A stretch of 64,000 nt of DNA from CAZBUB01 sp964494985 (GCA_964494985.1 CAZBUB010000005.1:17176-81175), one strand, 5' to 3'; counted from the first letter of the stretch, positions 1 to 9,090 are shown. A program made the numbers and translations. The notes: a model not told the origin generated them from the letters alone.

Positions 1-411
1 ACCATCCATCCCATCTTGCGACCTGGCAAAAGAGACGCCTATATCCTGTACCACGAATTCGGGCATATTGCGGACAGGCTGCATCCGGATTTCGGCTATG
101 AGCAGCAGCAAAGGCTGGCCTTGAGCCCTGTGCAGGAGGAGTGTTTCCTACAGCTGTGGAATGTGTACATAGACACCAGGCTGCAGGAGCAAGGCCTGTT
201 TTGCCTTCCTGCAGGGGGAGAAGTGGAGCTCAGTGTGGACGGAGTAAGGTACAGGCTGCCCAGGGACGAGATCAGTACCTACCTCCTGGAGGCGGCAGCC
301 CACCTTTCCCAGCGAGGTATACCCAAGGCCGGATCCCTGGTGCAGTCCATCTGGGAGCACCCCAAGCGCAGACTGACGTTCCAAGATCTCTTGGATCCCA
401 TAATGCGTTAA
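1..411 (+). CDS. Partial zinc-metallopeptidase-like protein (C-terminal part)
   Basis: The reading frame is open from the left edge, so the start lies outside the window and only about 136 residues are visible. The visible part carries the motif HEFGH a little after residue 20. This is an HExxH motif, the usual signature of zinc-dependent peptidases or zincin-like proteins, in which the two histidines bind zinc and the glutamate is catalytic. No signal peptide or membrane segment is visible. A glutamate-rich helix after the motif (QEECF) could provide a further ligand, but that is inference. I do not recognise the family. The 280 bases downstream, before the convergent ftsH gene, hold no gene I can support. 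Confidence 0.55.
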   Translation, partial: TIHPILRPGKRDAYILYHEFGHIADRLHPDFGYEQQQRLALSPVQEECFLQLWNVYIDTRLQEQGLFCLPAGGEVELSVDGVRYRLPRDEISTYLLEAAAHLSQRGIPKAGSLVQSIWEHPKRRLTFQDLLDPIMR

Positions 412-692
412 GTGGGTTATTTCCCAAAAACATGCTTTTGGTGTCAATTCAAGGATATTTGTGCAGATTTGCGTTACTTCTTTTTCCAGGAAGAGGGATC
501 GTGAATCCACCCTAAAAAGGCACTGATCTGTCCGAATTAGGTCTCTACCGCCGTCCCTATAAGAAGACTATGATTTGCCTACAGGCCTGAGTTAGAAAGA
601 GGTGCTGCAGTGATGTCTAGCAGGGGCCAGCGGCGCTCGCCCCTTTTGTGGCGTTCACCATTACCTGTGTTGCATATTCACAGCATGGGGTC

Positions 693-2519
693 TTATCTGG
701 GCTCTATTCCGGCAATGGAATAGACCTTCTCACCAGGTACCTCCTCCTGCTCAAGAAGCACATTTGCCAGCTCGTCCAGGGCCTTTCTATGTTCGCTCAG
801 GATCTCCTTGGCTTTTTGGAAAGACTGCTTGAGCAGGGATTCCACCTCCTGGTCCACAACCCTGGAGGTGCTTTCGCTGTATTCCTTGGTCTTGCCCAGC
901 TCTTCCCCCAGGAAGACCTCCTGGCTGGTGCTGCCCAGGGCTATATGTTCGAATTGTTCGCTCATGCCCCATTCCAGAACCATCCTGCGGGCCATTTTGG
1001 TGGCTTGCTGGAGATCATTGGCTGCCCCGCTGGTAGCGGTCTGGAATACCAGGTCCTCAGCGCAGCGCCCACCCATCATTACCGCCAGACGGTCTAGGAG
1101 GTACTCTCGATGAAAAATATACCTTTCCTGTTCCGGGAACTGCTGGGTGGCGCCCATGGACTGGCTCCTGGGCACTATGGAGACCTTGTGTATAGGGTCT
1201 GCATAGGGCAAAAGCGCGCCTACGATGGAGTGCCCAGCCTCATGGTAGGCCACCATGCGTTTTTCCTCTGGAGTAAGCGCCAGGCCATGGCGCTTGAGGC
1301 CCATGAGGATTTTGTCCCGGGCGGCCTCTATATCCCCTTGATTGATGGTCTGCCGCTTGTCCCTGGCAGCCAGGAGCGCGGCCTCGTTGAGCATATTCTC
1401 CAGGTCAGCGCCTGAGAAGCCAGGGGTTTCCCGGGCCAGCCGCTCCAGGTCCACATCTTGATCCAGTTTTTTGTCCCTGGTATAGATTTGCAATAGCTCC
1501 TGACGATCCTTAGTGGTAGGCAGATCCACCACTATGCGTCGATCGAACCTGCCGGGCCGGCTTAAGGCAGGATCCAGGATATCCGGCCTATTGGTGGCGG
1601 TCATGACCACTATGTTCTCATTGGCCTCGAAGCCGTCAAGCTCTGACAAGAGCTGGTTTAGGGTCTGCTCCCGTTCATCGTGGCCTCCACCCAGGCCTGC
1701 TCCGCGTCTTCTGCCTATGGCATCCATTTCGTCTATGAATATAATGCAGGGGGCATTCTTCTTGGCGTCCTGGAAGAGGTTGCGTACCCTTTTAGCGCCA
1801 ACACCCACGAACATTTCCATGAAGTCCGAGCCAGTAATGGAGAAAAAAGGCACGCCTGCCTCGCCTGCCACAGCCCTGGCCAGCAGCGTTTTGCCTGTAC
1901 CAGGGGGGCCCACCAGCATGATCCCTTTGGGGATCTTGCCCCCTATGTCCTGGATTTGCACTGGATCCTTGAGGTAGTCCACCACCTCCTGCAACTCCAC
2001 TTTGGCTTCGTCTGCCCCGGCCACATCATCAAAGGTGGTCTTCTCCTGGCTTTGGTCATACTGCTTGGCCTGACTCTGGCCAATACTGAAAATTCCTCCT
2101 CCCTGACCCTGCATACGTTTATACTGGGCAAATACCAAGCCTGCGATCAAAAGCAGGGGCAGCATGGAAATGATAATATACCAGAAAAAGGGGTTGGCTT
2201 CTGGTTCGGTGTTGACCTGTACCCCTTGGTCTTGCAGATCCTGCATTAAGCTCTCTTCTCCAAACGAGGGAATGTAAGTCAAAAAGTCCTGGTAGGATTG
2301 TCCTTCTGAGGTAGCTTCTTGCTTGAGGCTGCCTTCCACCTTGTCGCCTTTGACCGTGATTTCCTGCACATTGCCTGCTTCCACCTGCCTTAGGAAGTCA
2401 CTGTAGCTGATACGGGTGGTGGCCAGTTGTTGGGAAATGACGCTCCAGAGCAAAAATCCCAAAAGTAAGGCCAGGATAATTATCATTTGTTTGTTTTCCT
2501 TGAAATATTGTTGGACCAT
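693..2519 (-). CDS. ftsH: ATP-dependent zinc metalloprotease FtsH
   Basis: Membrane-anchored AAA+ protease that extracts and degrades membrane and short-lived cytosolic proteins as a hexamer. At 608 residues the gene is full length. It shows a first membrane segment at about 11-29, a short periplasmic domain, a second membrane segment at about 111-132, Walker A GPPGTGKT (204-211), Walker B IIFIDE (259-264), the second region of homology with RPGRFDR (321-327) and the zinc site HEAGH (426-430). A likely third ligand is the Asp in GAANDLQQ, near residue 502. A good ribosome site (AGGAGAG) precedes the ATG. It is transcribed alone, towards the partial gene at the left edge. All catalytic residues are present, so I expect it to be active. 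Confidence 0.97.
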   Translation of the reverse strand: MVQQYFKENKQMIIILALLLGFLLWSVISQQLATTRISYSDFLRQVEAGNVQEITVKGDKVEGSLKQEATSEGQSYQDFLTYIPSFGEESLMQDLQDQGVQVNTEPEANPFFWYIIISMLPLLLIAGLVFAQYKRMQGQGGGIFSIGQSQAKQYDQSQEKTTFDDVAGADEAKVELQEVVDYLKDPVQIQDIGGKIPKGIMLVGPPGTGKTLLARAVAGEAGVPFFSITGSDFMEMFVGVGAKRVRNLFQDAKKNAPCIIFIDEMDAIGRRRGAGLGGGHDEREQTLNQLLSELDGFEANENIVVMTATNRPDILDPALSRPGRFDRRIVVDLPTTKDRQELLQIYTRDKKLDQDVDLERLARETPGFSGADLENMLNEAALLAARDKRQTINQGDIEAARDKILMGLKRHGLALTPEEKRMVAYHEAGHSIVGALLPYADPIHKVSIVPRSQSMGATQQFPEQERYIFHREYLLDRLAVMMGGRCAEDLVFQTATSGAANDLQQATKMARRMVLEWGMSEQFEHIALGSTSQEVFLGEELGKTKEYSESTSRVVDQEVESLLKQSFQKAKEILSEHRKALDELANVLLEQEEVPGEKVYSIAGIEPR

Positions 2520-2679
2520 ATTTCTCTCCTAAAAATGTCTAGATACAGCTCGTTGTAAATCAAGCTTGGCCGTGGCAAGTACTCTCACGCAAAAAAGGAT
2601 CATGGATTCATGTATCTTGAAGGCCTGATCTGACCCAAGGGATACACTCTGAAGCGATACAAACACTATTGTATATGAA

Positions 2680-2706
2680 AAAGGCCTTCTTTTCCAGAAG
2701 GCCTTT
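2680..2706. terminator. Probable bidirectional terminator hairpin
   Basis: A perfect 11-bp inverted repeat (AAAGGCCTTCT / AGAAGGCCTTT) has a 5-base loop. On the minus strand it is followed by a T run, as expected for a terminator of the broken desulforedoxin-like gene. On the plus strand a TTTTTT run follows seven bases later. Confidence 0.6.
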
Positions 2707-2744
2707 GAAGGCTTTTTTCTGCAGACTATGGCTTTCCAGCCTAG

Positions 2745-2887
2745 CTAGTCCTTGAGCTCCCAAGCTTCCTGTTCAGTTAAAGTGTCCATGCTCATGTTCC
2801 AACAGGCAAGATCACCATCTCCGGCCTGCTTGACCTCTCCCAGGTTTCCGCACTTGGTATGTCTGAAGCATTCTTCTTTTCAGCCAT
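2745..2887 (-). pseudogene. Frameshifted desulforedoxin-like protein
   Basis: An ATG at 2887 with a good ribosome site (AAAGG, nine bases upstream) opens a frame starting MAEKK. After a -1 shift the reading continues as ECFRHTKCGNLGEVKQAGDG, then DLACWNMSMDTLTEQEAWEL, ending at the TAG at 2745. This matches the desulforedoxin / desulfoferrodoxin N-domain pattern (KCxxCGNxVEVxxxGxGxLxCCGxxMxxLTE). However, the first Cys of the CxxC pair is His and the second Cys of the CC pair is Trp, so the rubredoxin-type iron site would be lost. The unshifted frame gives only 31 unrelated residues. I read this as a decayed gene; a variant that uses frameshifting is possible but less likely. A terminator follows it. 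Confidence 0.55.
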
Positions 2888-3207
2888 ATTTTCAAACCTT
2901 TAGATTGTTGGTCCTGGTTCAGATATAAACATCCTTTAAGGAACAGGACAGACTGTATGACGAGATAGATGCTCGTAACCTGCATCCCTCAATAAATGAT
3001 GATCCTTGCCTGGACTGTCAAGGAAGACAAGCTGATGAAAATTGGACCTTGGTTGACAAAATCTCTCCCTTTGAACTAATGCTTAGGTACAATGAGTATG
3101 GATTTGTTCTAAGCTTTGTTTACTTTCTGGTCGGTATTGATAGGGTATATGCCAGTTTTTTCTTGCCTTCATTGCATGAGCATCAGAAAAATAAGGAGGG
3201 GGAAGCT

Positions 3208-3966
3208 ATGCGCAAGATTTGGTGCTTTGTTGCTGTGGCCATGGGTGCGGCGATGCTGTTTGCAGTCCAGGTGCAGGCCCAGCACCTGCAAAAAGCTGAT
3301 GAGGCCTATGCAAAAGGGGACATGCAGAATCTGGAAAAGGCGATTGAGCTCTATGAGCAGGCGCTGCAGGAGTCTCCGGAGAGCTTTGAGGCCAACTGGA
3401 AGCTGGCCCGGGCCTACCGGGACTATGCCTTGAATGCCCAGCGCAAGGATCTGGAAGGTTGGAAAAATATTTGCAAAGAATACGGACAACTGGGAATGGA
3501 GTATGCTGAGAAAGCCAGGGAGCTGAATCCTGATGCAGTTCAGGGCCATTATTTCTACGGCTTATCAGTAAGTGTATATTCTGATTCAGTGGGCATTGTC
3601 AGCGCAATAAGTCAAGGTCTCAGGGGCAAGACCAAGGATGCCCTGGAAAAGACTTATGAGATAGACAAGCATTACAGGGACAGTACTCCGATCATGGCCT
3701 TGGGCAGGTATTGGCAGGTGGTGCCCTGGCCCTACAGGGATCGAGATAAAGCCCTGGAGTATTATCGAGAGGCCCAGGAGGCCATGCCTGAAGATTCTCC
3801 ATACCGGACTGAGCTGCAGGTCTATTTGGGCAGCCTGCTTTTGCAGATGGGCCAAAATCAGGAAGAGGCCAAGCAAATGTTGCGGGAGGCAACTCAGGCT
3901 GATACTGGATACTTTGACCAGTATTTTAAGCAAAAGGCCCAAGAAATATTGCAGGAACACGAATAA
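3208..3966 (+). CDS. Exported TPR-repeat protein
   Basis: 252 residues starting at the ATG preceded by a strong ribosome site (AAGGAGGGGG); the frame is open further upstream, but this start gives a classical signal peptide (positive MRK, hydrophobic core to about residue 24, cut near VQAQ). The rest is helical tetratricopeptide-like repeats: AEKARELNPDA, DKALEYYREAQEAMPEDS and EEAKQMLREAT are typical second-helix signatures. The layout, with tandem TPRs and a central GHYFYGLSVSVYSDSVG stretch, resembles TatT-type periplasmic TPR proteins associated with TRAP transporters. No TRAP genes are nearby, so the role stays open. Probably a periplasmic scaffold or binding protein. A 12-bp hairpin follows the stop codon. 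Confidence 0.75.
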   Translation: MRKIWCFVAVAMGAAMLFAVQVQAQHLQKADEAYAKGDMQNLEKAIELYEQALQESPESFEANWKLARAYRDYALNAQRKDLEGWKNICKEYGQLGMEYAEKARELNPDAVQGHYFYGLSVSVYSDSVGIVSAISQGLRGKTKDALEKTYEIDKHYRDSTPIMALGRYWQVVPWPYRDRDKALEYYREAQEAMPEDSPYRTELQVYLGSLLLQMGQNQEEAKQMLREATQADTGYFDQYFKQKAQEILQEHE

Positions 3967-3990
3967 AGAGAGGAGCAAGCCAGCATGAAG

Positions 3991-4019
3991 GCAAGCCCGT
4001 GCTTCTTGCACGGGCTTGC
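3991..4019. terminator. Strong hairpin between convergent genes
   Basis: A perfect 12-bp inverted repeat (GCAAGCCCGTGC / GCACGGGCTTGC) with loop TTCTT lies just after the TPR gene and before the end of the convergent LVIVD gene. There is no T run on either strand, so it may act as an RNA 3' stabiliser rather than a classical terminator. Confidence 0.5.
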
Positions 4020-4068
4020 AGCGAAGACAGCCCTTGACAGGCTCTGGCTGGGGGGCATGGTTTTAAAG

Positions 4069-5082
4069 TTACTTGCTGGCCAGGATATTCAGATCCAGGA
4101 TCTGCACTTGGTGTGCTCCGCTGGCCAGATCCTTAAGGTCAAGGACCCAAAGCTGGTTCTGAAGCAGGTGCAGATAGGCTGTGTTATCCTTTATGCATAG
4201 GGCCAGGGCCTGCCTGGGCAGTTTGAAGCTTTTGGATTTTCTGGGCTGGGCAAGGTCACTGATATCCAGGATACGAAACTCCCGGGCCTGGTTTACCAGG
4301 AAGATTGAGTCTTCAGCCAGGGCAGCCACTGTGCATTTGCCGATGTTTATGCTGGCCTGCAAGTCAGGACTTTCAGGTGCAGAGATGTCCAGGATATGCA
4401 TTTGGCCTTCCTTGGTGGTCATGTACAGTCTGTCCTGGGACAGTCCCAGGGCAAGGGGGCTGGCCCGCAAGGGCAAAATGGCAGTTTTGATGGGCAGGTC
4501 TGGATCCTGCAGGTCATAGACATGCAAGGTTCCGTTGGACCCGGCGACATATGCGTAGCCTGCAGCCAAGAGCATGTCCTTGACCAGGATAGGCTCTTTG
4601 AAATTTGCGATTTGCAAGGGCTGAACCGGATCGCTGATATCCAGCAGCACGAGCCCCTCCCGGGTAAGTTCAGCCAGGAGCAGATCGCCAAAGGCGCTTA
4701 GCCTTTTGATCTTGTCCTGGAAGCCTTTAGGACTGCCTAGGAGCCTGCAGTTTTGAGGATCCTGGATATCCAGAACTAATAAGCCCTGCTCGCTGACAGC
4801 AAGATAGGCATGTCCCTGGGCAAAGGCCATGTCAGTGACATTGTGAGAGGTTTGCACGCACTCTTTGAAGATAGCTTGCTCAGGGGTATGGAGATCAAGG
4901 AAGCTTATCCCTGTCTGGTTCTGGGTAAGCAAGGCCTGCATTCCTTCCAGATGCATGCAGGACATGCCAGAGACTGTGGTGCAAAAGGCCAGGCCAGGAG
5001 TTGGCTTGACTAGGTCAGCCCACAGCAGACTGGTAAATGCTGCCAGAATGAAAATAAGCAGATAATGTTTGCCCCTTCGCAT
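4069..5082 (-). CDS. Exported LVIVD-repeat beta-propeller protein
   Basis: 337 residues with an N-terminal signal sequence (MRRGKHYLLIFILAAFTSLL, cut near WAD). The mature part consists of repeated blade units of the LVIVD type: GLLVLDIQDPQNC, GLVLLDISDPVQP, TLHVYDLQDPDLP, QMHILDISAPESP and FRILDISDLAQP occur every 40-45 residues. Such repeats fold as a beta-propeller and usually mediate binding at the cell surface or in the periplasm; no enzymatic function can be read from the sequence. A strong ribosome site (AAGGAGGG) precedes the ATG. It is transcribed in the same direction as the large regulator upstream, from which about 115 bases separate it. Confidence 0.8.
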   Translation of the reverse strand: MRRGKHYLLIFILAAFTSLLWADLVKPTPGLAFCTTVSGMSCMHLEGMQALLTQNQTGISFLDLHTPEQAIFKECVQTSHNVTDMAFAQGHAYLAVSEQGLLVLDIQDPQNCRLLGSPKGFQDKIKRLSAFGDLLLAELTREGLVLLDISDPVQPLQIANFKEPILVKDMLLAAGYAYVAGSNGTLHVYDLQDPDLPIKTAILPLRASPLALGLSQDRLYMTTKEGQMHILDISAPESPDLQASINIGKCTVAALAEDSIFLVNQAREFRILDISDLAQPRKSKSFKLPRQALALCIKDNTAYLHLLQNQLWVLDLKDLASGAHQVQILDLNILASK

Positions 5083-5198
5083 AACCCTACCCTCCTTTTT
5101 TGTGCTAACTTACAGGCTGTTGCTAGAAGTATACCTAGGCTTGGCTGTATAATAGCAAAGGGGCAGTCACGGATAGCTCACTGATTGCAGCAAAATTG

Positions 5199-7289
5199 TT
5201 AGGGCTGCAGTTTGTGCAGCAGAGTCTGCAGCCTGGAGCAGGGTCTTTTGCCTGCGGCAGCCATTTTCCTGCTGCAGCGGATGGCCCAAGCTTCGGCCAG
5301 AGCAGGTTCCTGCATAGCCAGCAGGCATGGAAAGAGTACCAGGTACAGTTCTTCCTCCAGCTCCATTATTCCCAGGGCCTGGGTAATACGCTTGGCTGCA
5401 GCAGCGTGCTGGCCGCGCTCTTGCAAGAGCTTGGCCAGAGTGAGCACCAGGAACAGGTAGTCCTGCTGGAGGCGGTTGCGTGTGTTCCTGGTCCATTCCA
5501 GCTCAAAGTCCTGGGGCAGGAAGTGGCCTTGATAGAGGAAGAAGGCTTGGTGCAGCAGATTTATTTCGAAGCCGGTCTTTATTTCTGGCCAGTTAGTTGC
5601 TGTGCCTGGGCCTCTCAGGATTGTCCTGCGCAGCTTTCCCTTAAAGCTCCAGGCATCCACCCAGACGCAGGAAGGGTTCAGACAAGCCTTATTTTCTTGG
5701 ACCAGGACTGTGTCCTTGCTTTGCAATAGACGACGCAGCCGGTACAAGGCAGTGCTCAGATCGCTGTGGGCCCGATCTCCCTCTGCCTCTGGCCAGAGCA
5801 GATCTTCCAGGTACTCCATGCGCAGATAAGGATCCTCCAGGCTCAGCAAGGCCTTGAGCAGCTCCAGGCTTTTCTTTTGGGCTTTGGCCTTGAAAACAAG
5901 GGGCAGGTCTTTGATCAGGATATTGAACCTGCCCAGGGTATAGACGCGAACCAGCCAAGGCCATTTATCCCGGGCAGGATCTGGAGAGTGCAAAGGGCAA
6001 GAGCTGCTGGCGAATATATGCCAGGCCTTTTTGAGTAATACATTGCTTTGCTCCGGCGCTGAAGTCTCACAGCAAACCCCAAGCCAGTACAAGGCCCAGG
6101 GGGCAGCCTCCAGGATCTCCTGGGGCAGGGCCTGGAGCCATTTTTGCAAGATCTTGGCCTGGCCCTGATCCAGCATTGCAGGGGCCTGTTTCTGGATCAG
6201 GTTCAGCAGACTTTGCCAATCCTCAGCCTGGGTATAGAGCCTCGCAGCATCGACGTAAAACTCTGCTCCCTGCATCAGGCGGGAGGCCTTGTGGCAAATC
6301 TGTTTTATCTCCTGGCCGGAAAAGGTCTTTTGGGCAGTATGCAGTAAAAACTCCCTGAATAGATTGTGATACTCATAATGCGCACTGGAGCCCTGCCGCA
6401 GCAAAATGAACAGGTTGTTTTGGAGCAGATAATCCAAGAGTCCCTTACAGTCCGCAGTGTTGGTCAGATTTTGGGCAACCCTTAGACTGAATCTGGGCAA
6501 AAAAGCAGTGCGCAGCAGGAAGTCCTGGATCTTTGGCTGGAGACTCTGGAAAAGCTCCTGGGCCAGGTAGTGGTAGAGGTTTGATTCTTTGGCTCCGGCC
6601 CTAAGCCCTTGGGCCAGCAGGATCAGCCCGGCTGCCCAGCCCTGGGTCTTGTAGTGCAGACTGCGCAGCTCTTCCTGATTTAGGCCCTTGTGAGCTAGAA
6701 GCTTTTTGGATTCGTGCAGACTGAATCTGAGCTGCTCCCAGCCCAGGAAGGATATCCGGTCCTGGGCCAACAGGGCAGCAAACTCTTTCGGGGGAGCGCT
6801 TCGGCTCAGCAGCAGGGCATTTGCCCCAGGAGGCAAAAGTTGCAAGGAATGCAGCAAAACCTGGAGCAGATCTGTGTCTTCCTGGATGATCTGGAAATTG
6901 TCCCAAACCAGGATGGGATATTGGGGTAGAAGACTGTAGAGGCTGCGGAAAAAGCTGCGGGCAAATTTGATCTGATCCGTCTCAAAGGGCTGAAATACGG
7001 GCAGCTCCGAGATGCTGCGACCCAGGCAGCAGGCTGCAGCCAGGCCCAAGTGCTCGAAGAAAAAGCCGGGTTCTGTATCTTCCGGTTCCAGGGAGTACCA
7101 GATCCAGGGTCTGCTCCTTTCCTGCAGATAGCCAGCAGCCAGACAGGTCTTGCCTGAGCCCGGGGGGGAGCTGATCCAAAGCACAGGCCTTTTCAGCTGT
7201 TGATCCATGAGTCGGAAAAGACGTTTGCGGGGCAGAACATAGTAAGTTCTGGGCGGGCTTAGCTTGGCAGGAACAGAGTGCTTATCCAT
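5199..7289 (-). CDS. MalT-like STAND ATPase regulator with SARP/BTAD output
   Basis: 696-residue cytoplasmic transcription regulator. The N-terminal half is a MalT-type NTPase module: Walker A SPPGSGKT (41-48), Walker B LVWDN (127-131), then a helical domain. The C-terminal third holds an OmpR-like winged helix (about 448-545; LVRVYTLGRFNI is the usual opening strand) followed by a bacterial transcriptional activation domain of TPR-like helices (about 545-690). MalT proteins usually end in a LuxR helix-turn-helix, so this is the variant with SARP-type DNA binding. ATP and an unknown inducer probably trigger oligomerisation and activation of target promoters. Nothing adjacent is an obvious target; the exported LVIVD protein downstream is a candidate. 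Confidence 0.8.
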   Translation of the reverse strand: MDKHSVPAKLSPPRTYYVLPRKRLFRLMDQQLKRPVLWISSPPGSGKTCLAAGYLQERSRPWIWYSLEPEDTEPGFFFEHLGLAAACCLGRSISELPVFQPFETDQIKFARSFFRSLYSLLPQYPILVWDNFQIIQEDTDLLQVLLHSLQLLPPGANALLLSRSAPPKEFAALLAQDRISFLGWEQLRFSLHESKKLLAHKGLNQEELRSLHYKTQGWAAGLILLAQGLRAGAKESNLYHYLAQELFQSLQPKIQDFLLRTAFLPRFSLRVAQNLTNTADCKGLLDYLLQNNLFILLRQGSSAHYEYHNLFREFLLHTAQKTFSGQEIKQICHKASRLMQGAEFYVDAARLYTQAEDWQSLLNLIQKQAPAMLDQGQAKILQKWLQALPQEILEAAPWALYWLGVCCETSAPEQSNVLLKKAWHIFASSSCPLHSPDPARDKWPWLVRVYTLGRFNILIKDLPLVFKAKAQKKSLELLKALLSLEDPYLRMEYLEDLLWPEAEGDRAHSDLSTALYRLRRLLQSKDTVLVQENKACLNPSCVWVDAWSFKGKLRRTILRGPGTATNWPEIKTGFEINLLHQAFFLYQGHFLPQDFELEWTRNTRNRLQQDYLFLVLTLAKLLQERGQHAAAAKRITQALGIMELEEELYLVLFPCLLAMQEPALAEAWAIRCSRKMAAAGKRPCSRLQTLLHKLQP

Positions 7290-7464
7290 TTGTCAAATAG
7301 CCTTTTGCTGAACCTTGGCGTCTTTCAGCTAGCACCAGGGGGTTAAGATCAAGGCACTGTGAGAGGACTCAGAGATTTGTCTGTATCAACATTTGCTGTG
7401 GATGATGCCAAAGGCATGTTTTTCATTCATGCAGCAAAAAATCCCATCTGTACCAAGAGCTTGC

Positions 7465-7777
7465 CTAGTGCGGACTTTTGTAAAGGTCATCATGGGTAAT
7501 AATGCGTAGGAGCTTGACTGCTGAGGTCCAGTCAGGATCTTCAGAAGAACTGGAGGCAGTAGGTTCAAAGGCAATTCAGTACTTCTTGTCGACACGAGCG
7601 GACCATGCTCTTGGATCGTTGGCAATGCGCTCAAGATGCAACCCAGGATGGAATGGGTTCTCTTCCAGCAAGTTAAAGCAGTTGGCTGTTTTCTGGACCA
7701 GCTTTTTGTTGCTCTTCAATTTTTCAAGATCAGAAGCAAACTCTTTACTCGGTATCAGTTCCGGCATGTACAAGCTC
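7465..7777 (-). pseudogene. RelE/ParE-type toxin with premature stop
   Basis: From the ATG at 7777 the frame reads MPELIPSKEFASDLEKLKSN and ends WSARVDKKY at a TGA (7576-7578). The same frame continues after that TGA as IAFEP, then LLRIITHDDLYKSPH, to the TAG at 7465. RelE/ParE toxins normally read WSARVxxKYRIxFE, so the TGA replaces an Arg codon, most simply CGA to TGA. The product would lose its last beta strands and be inactive. It overlaps the antitoxin remnant by 33 bases, as is normal for such pairs. Confidence 0.75.
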
Positions 7778-8007
7778 CTGGTCAAACCACTCCGGTAATT
7801 GGCCTGCTTTAGATGACCTTGCTTGCTCCAGCTTGGATAAACCTGCAGCGTTAGCTTGATCGACCGGTAGATCTGAACAGGATACAGAATGATTGCACCC
7901 CCTGGCTCTACCTTAAGCTCCAGGCAGGTGCCAGGAGCGATTCCGAGATCTTTTCGCACCGAAGCCGGCAAGCTGATGCTCCCTCTTTTATCTATTGTGA
8001 CCAGCAT
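7745..8007 (-). pseudogene. AbrB/MazE-type antitoxin with frameshift
   Basis: The ATG at 8007 (ribosome site AGGACA) opens MLVTIDKRGSISLPASVRKD, a SpoVT/AbrB swapped-hairpin DNA-binding domain. The frame stays clear to IYRSIKLT. A one-base loss near 7849-7854 then shifts it. In the -1 frame the family's C-terminus is intact: NAAGLSKLEQARSS, then GQLPEWFDQELVHAGTDTE and a TAA at 7745-7747. Without the shift the frame runs through the toxin start and makes a nonsense antitoxin-toxin fusion. The N-terminal domain could still bind DNA, but the toxin-binding tail would be lost. Confidence 0.75.
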
Positions 8008-8269
8008 ACACTTGTCCTGCAAGCTTATTTCAAAAGTTGAGTTGGTTTTGATTCTTTATCTGAGAATCTGAACAAAAGGACAAAATGTCAAGTACAGCAA
8101 GGAGGCAGGTGTTATAAGATGTTGAATTTTGTTACTTGAAATTTTAAGATGCCTGATTAGTGTTAATACTGTAAACAGCCTAGTCCTTTTTGTCTGAGCC
8201 TGCTCAAGGCCAAAGCTCATGTTGTGCAGTTAGGCAGTTAAAGCAAAAATAAATTAAGGAGCAGAAAAT

Positions 8270-9076
8270 ATGACAGCACCCAGCAACCCCATGCAGATCT
8301 ATAGTCTCTTGGAAAAATCCGATTGCGGGCAGTGTGGAGAGCCCACCTGTCTGGCCTTTGCCGCTGCCGTGTTCAGGGGGCAAAGGAGTCTGGCTGAGTG
8401 TCCACGCCTGGACCCGGAAACAGTTCAGCAGTATGCAGGCCAAGAGGCCAAAAAATCCGGGCCTGAAGAGGATATGTACCAGGCCATGCATGAGCTGCAG
8501 CAAAAGGTGCCTGGCCTGGATCTGCAGGAGGCTGCCCAGAGGACAGGAGGCCGCCTGACCCGGGACAGGATCACGGTCAAGGTCATGGGCAAGGACTTTA
8601 GCGTGGATAAGCAGGGCAGGCTGCATGCAGAGATCCATACCAACCCCTGGGTAGGTATACCGGTTTTGAACTATATCCTAAACGGCAAGGGCCTGGAGCC
8701 CAAGGGCAAATGGCTGCCCTTCCGGGAGCTGCCCGGGGGCAGGGTCAGGAGCGGGCTGTTTGAGCAGCGCTGCGAAAAGCCCTTGAAGAAAATTGCTGAT
8801 GAATATACAGGACTCTTTCAGGACATGCTGGATATCTTCAATGTCCAGCAGGTGGATGATGAGCAGCAGGCAGACATTTCCATTTTGCTCTATCCCCTGC
8901 CCAAGGTGCCCATGCTGATCTGTTACTGGCAGGCGGACGAGGGCCTGGAGTCCAGCCTGCATATCTTTTTTGACGAAACCGCCACGGAAAACGTGGGCAT
9001 AGACGGGGTCTTTTCCATAGGCTCAGGTCTGGCCCAGATGTTCGAGAAGCTGGCCCGTAGACATGCGGGAATTTAA
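8270..9076 (+). CDS. DUF3786 protein with N-terminal [4Fe-4S] domain
   Basis: 268 residues. The N-terminus has four cysteines spaced as in the Fe-S domain found in corrinoid iron-sulfur proteins and RnfB-type proteins: Cys19, Cys22, Cys27 and Cys44 (CGQCGEPTC). This should hold a [4Fe-4S] cluster. The remainder matches my recollection of DUF3786 (VGIPVLNYILNGKG, then a WQADEG strand and DETATENVGIDGVFSIG), a family common in anaerobes with no established function. The link to corrinoid or one-carbon metabolism is inference. A ribosome site (AAGGAG) precedes the ATG. Malic enzyme follows 14 bases downstream, so the two are probably co-transcribed. Confidence 0.8.
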   Translation: MTAPSNPMQIYSLLEKSDCGQCGEPTCLAFAAAVFRGQRSLAECPRLDPETVQQYAGQEAKKSGPEEDMYQAMHELQQKVPGLDLQEAAQRTGGRLTRDRITVKVMGKDFSVDKQGRLHAEIHTNPWVGIPVLNYILNGKGLEPKGKWLPFRELPGGRVRSGLFEQRCEKPLKKIADEYTGLFQDMLDIFNVQQVDDEQQADISILLYPLPKVPMLICYWQADEGLESSLHIFFDETATENVGIDGVFSIGSGLAQMFEKLARRHAGI

Positions 9077-9090
9077 ACAAGGAGAGCTAG

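Noticed and set aside
622..650. Hairpin AGGGGC...GCCCCT followed by TTTT near the left edge
   Set aside because: Only six base pairs with a long loop, no gene ends nearby on the plus strand; too weak to list as a terminator.
7576..7578. In-frame TGA in the toxin as a selenocysteine codon
   Set aside because: The position corresponds to a conserved Arg in RelE/ParE toxins, and the antitoxin is broken too. A nonsense mutation explains it better, and no suitable stem-loop is evident directly after the TGA.
7576..8022. A single 148-residue AbrB-toxin fusion protein
   Set aside because: It results from the antitoxin frameshift. The family C-terminus is readable in the -1 frame and the toxin has its own ATG.
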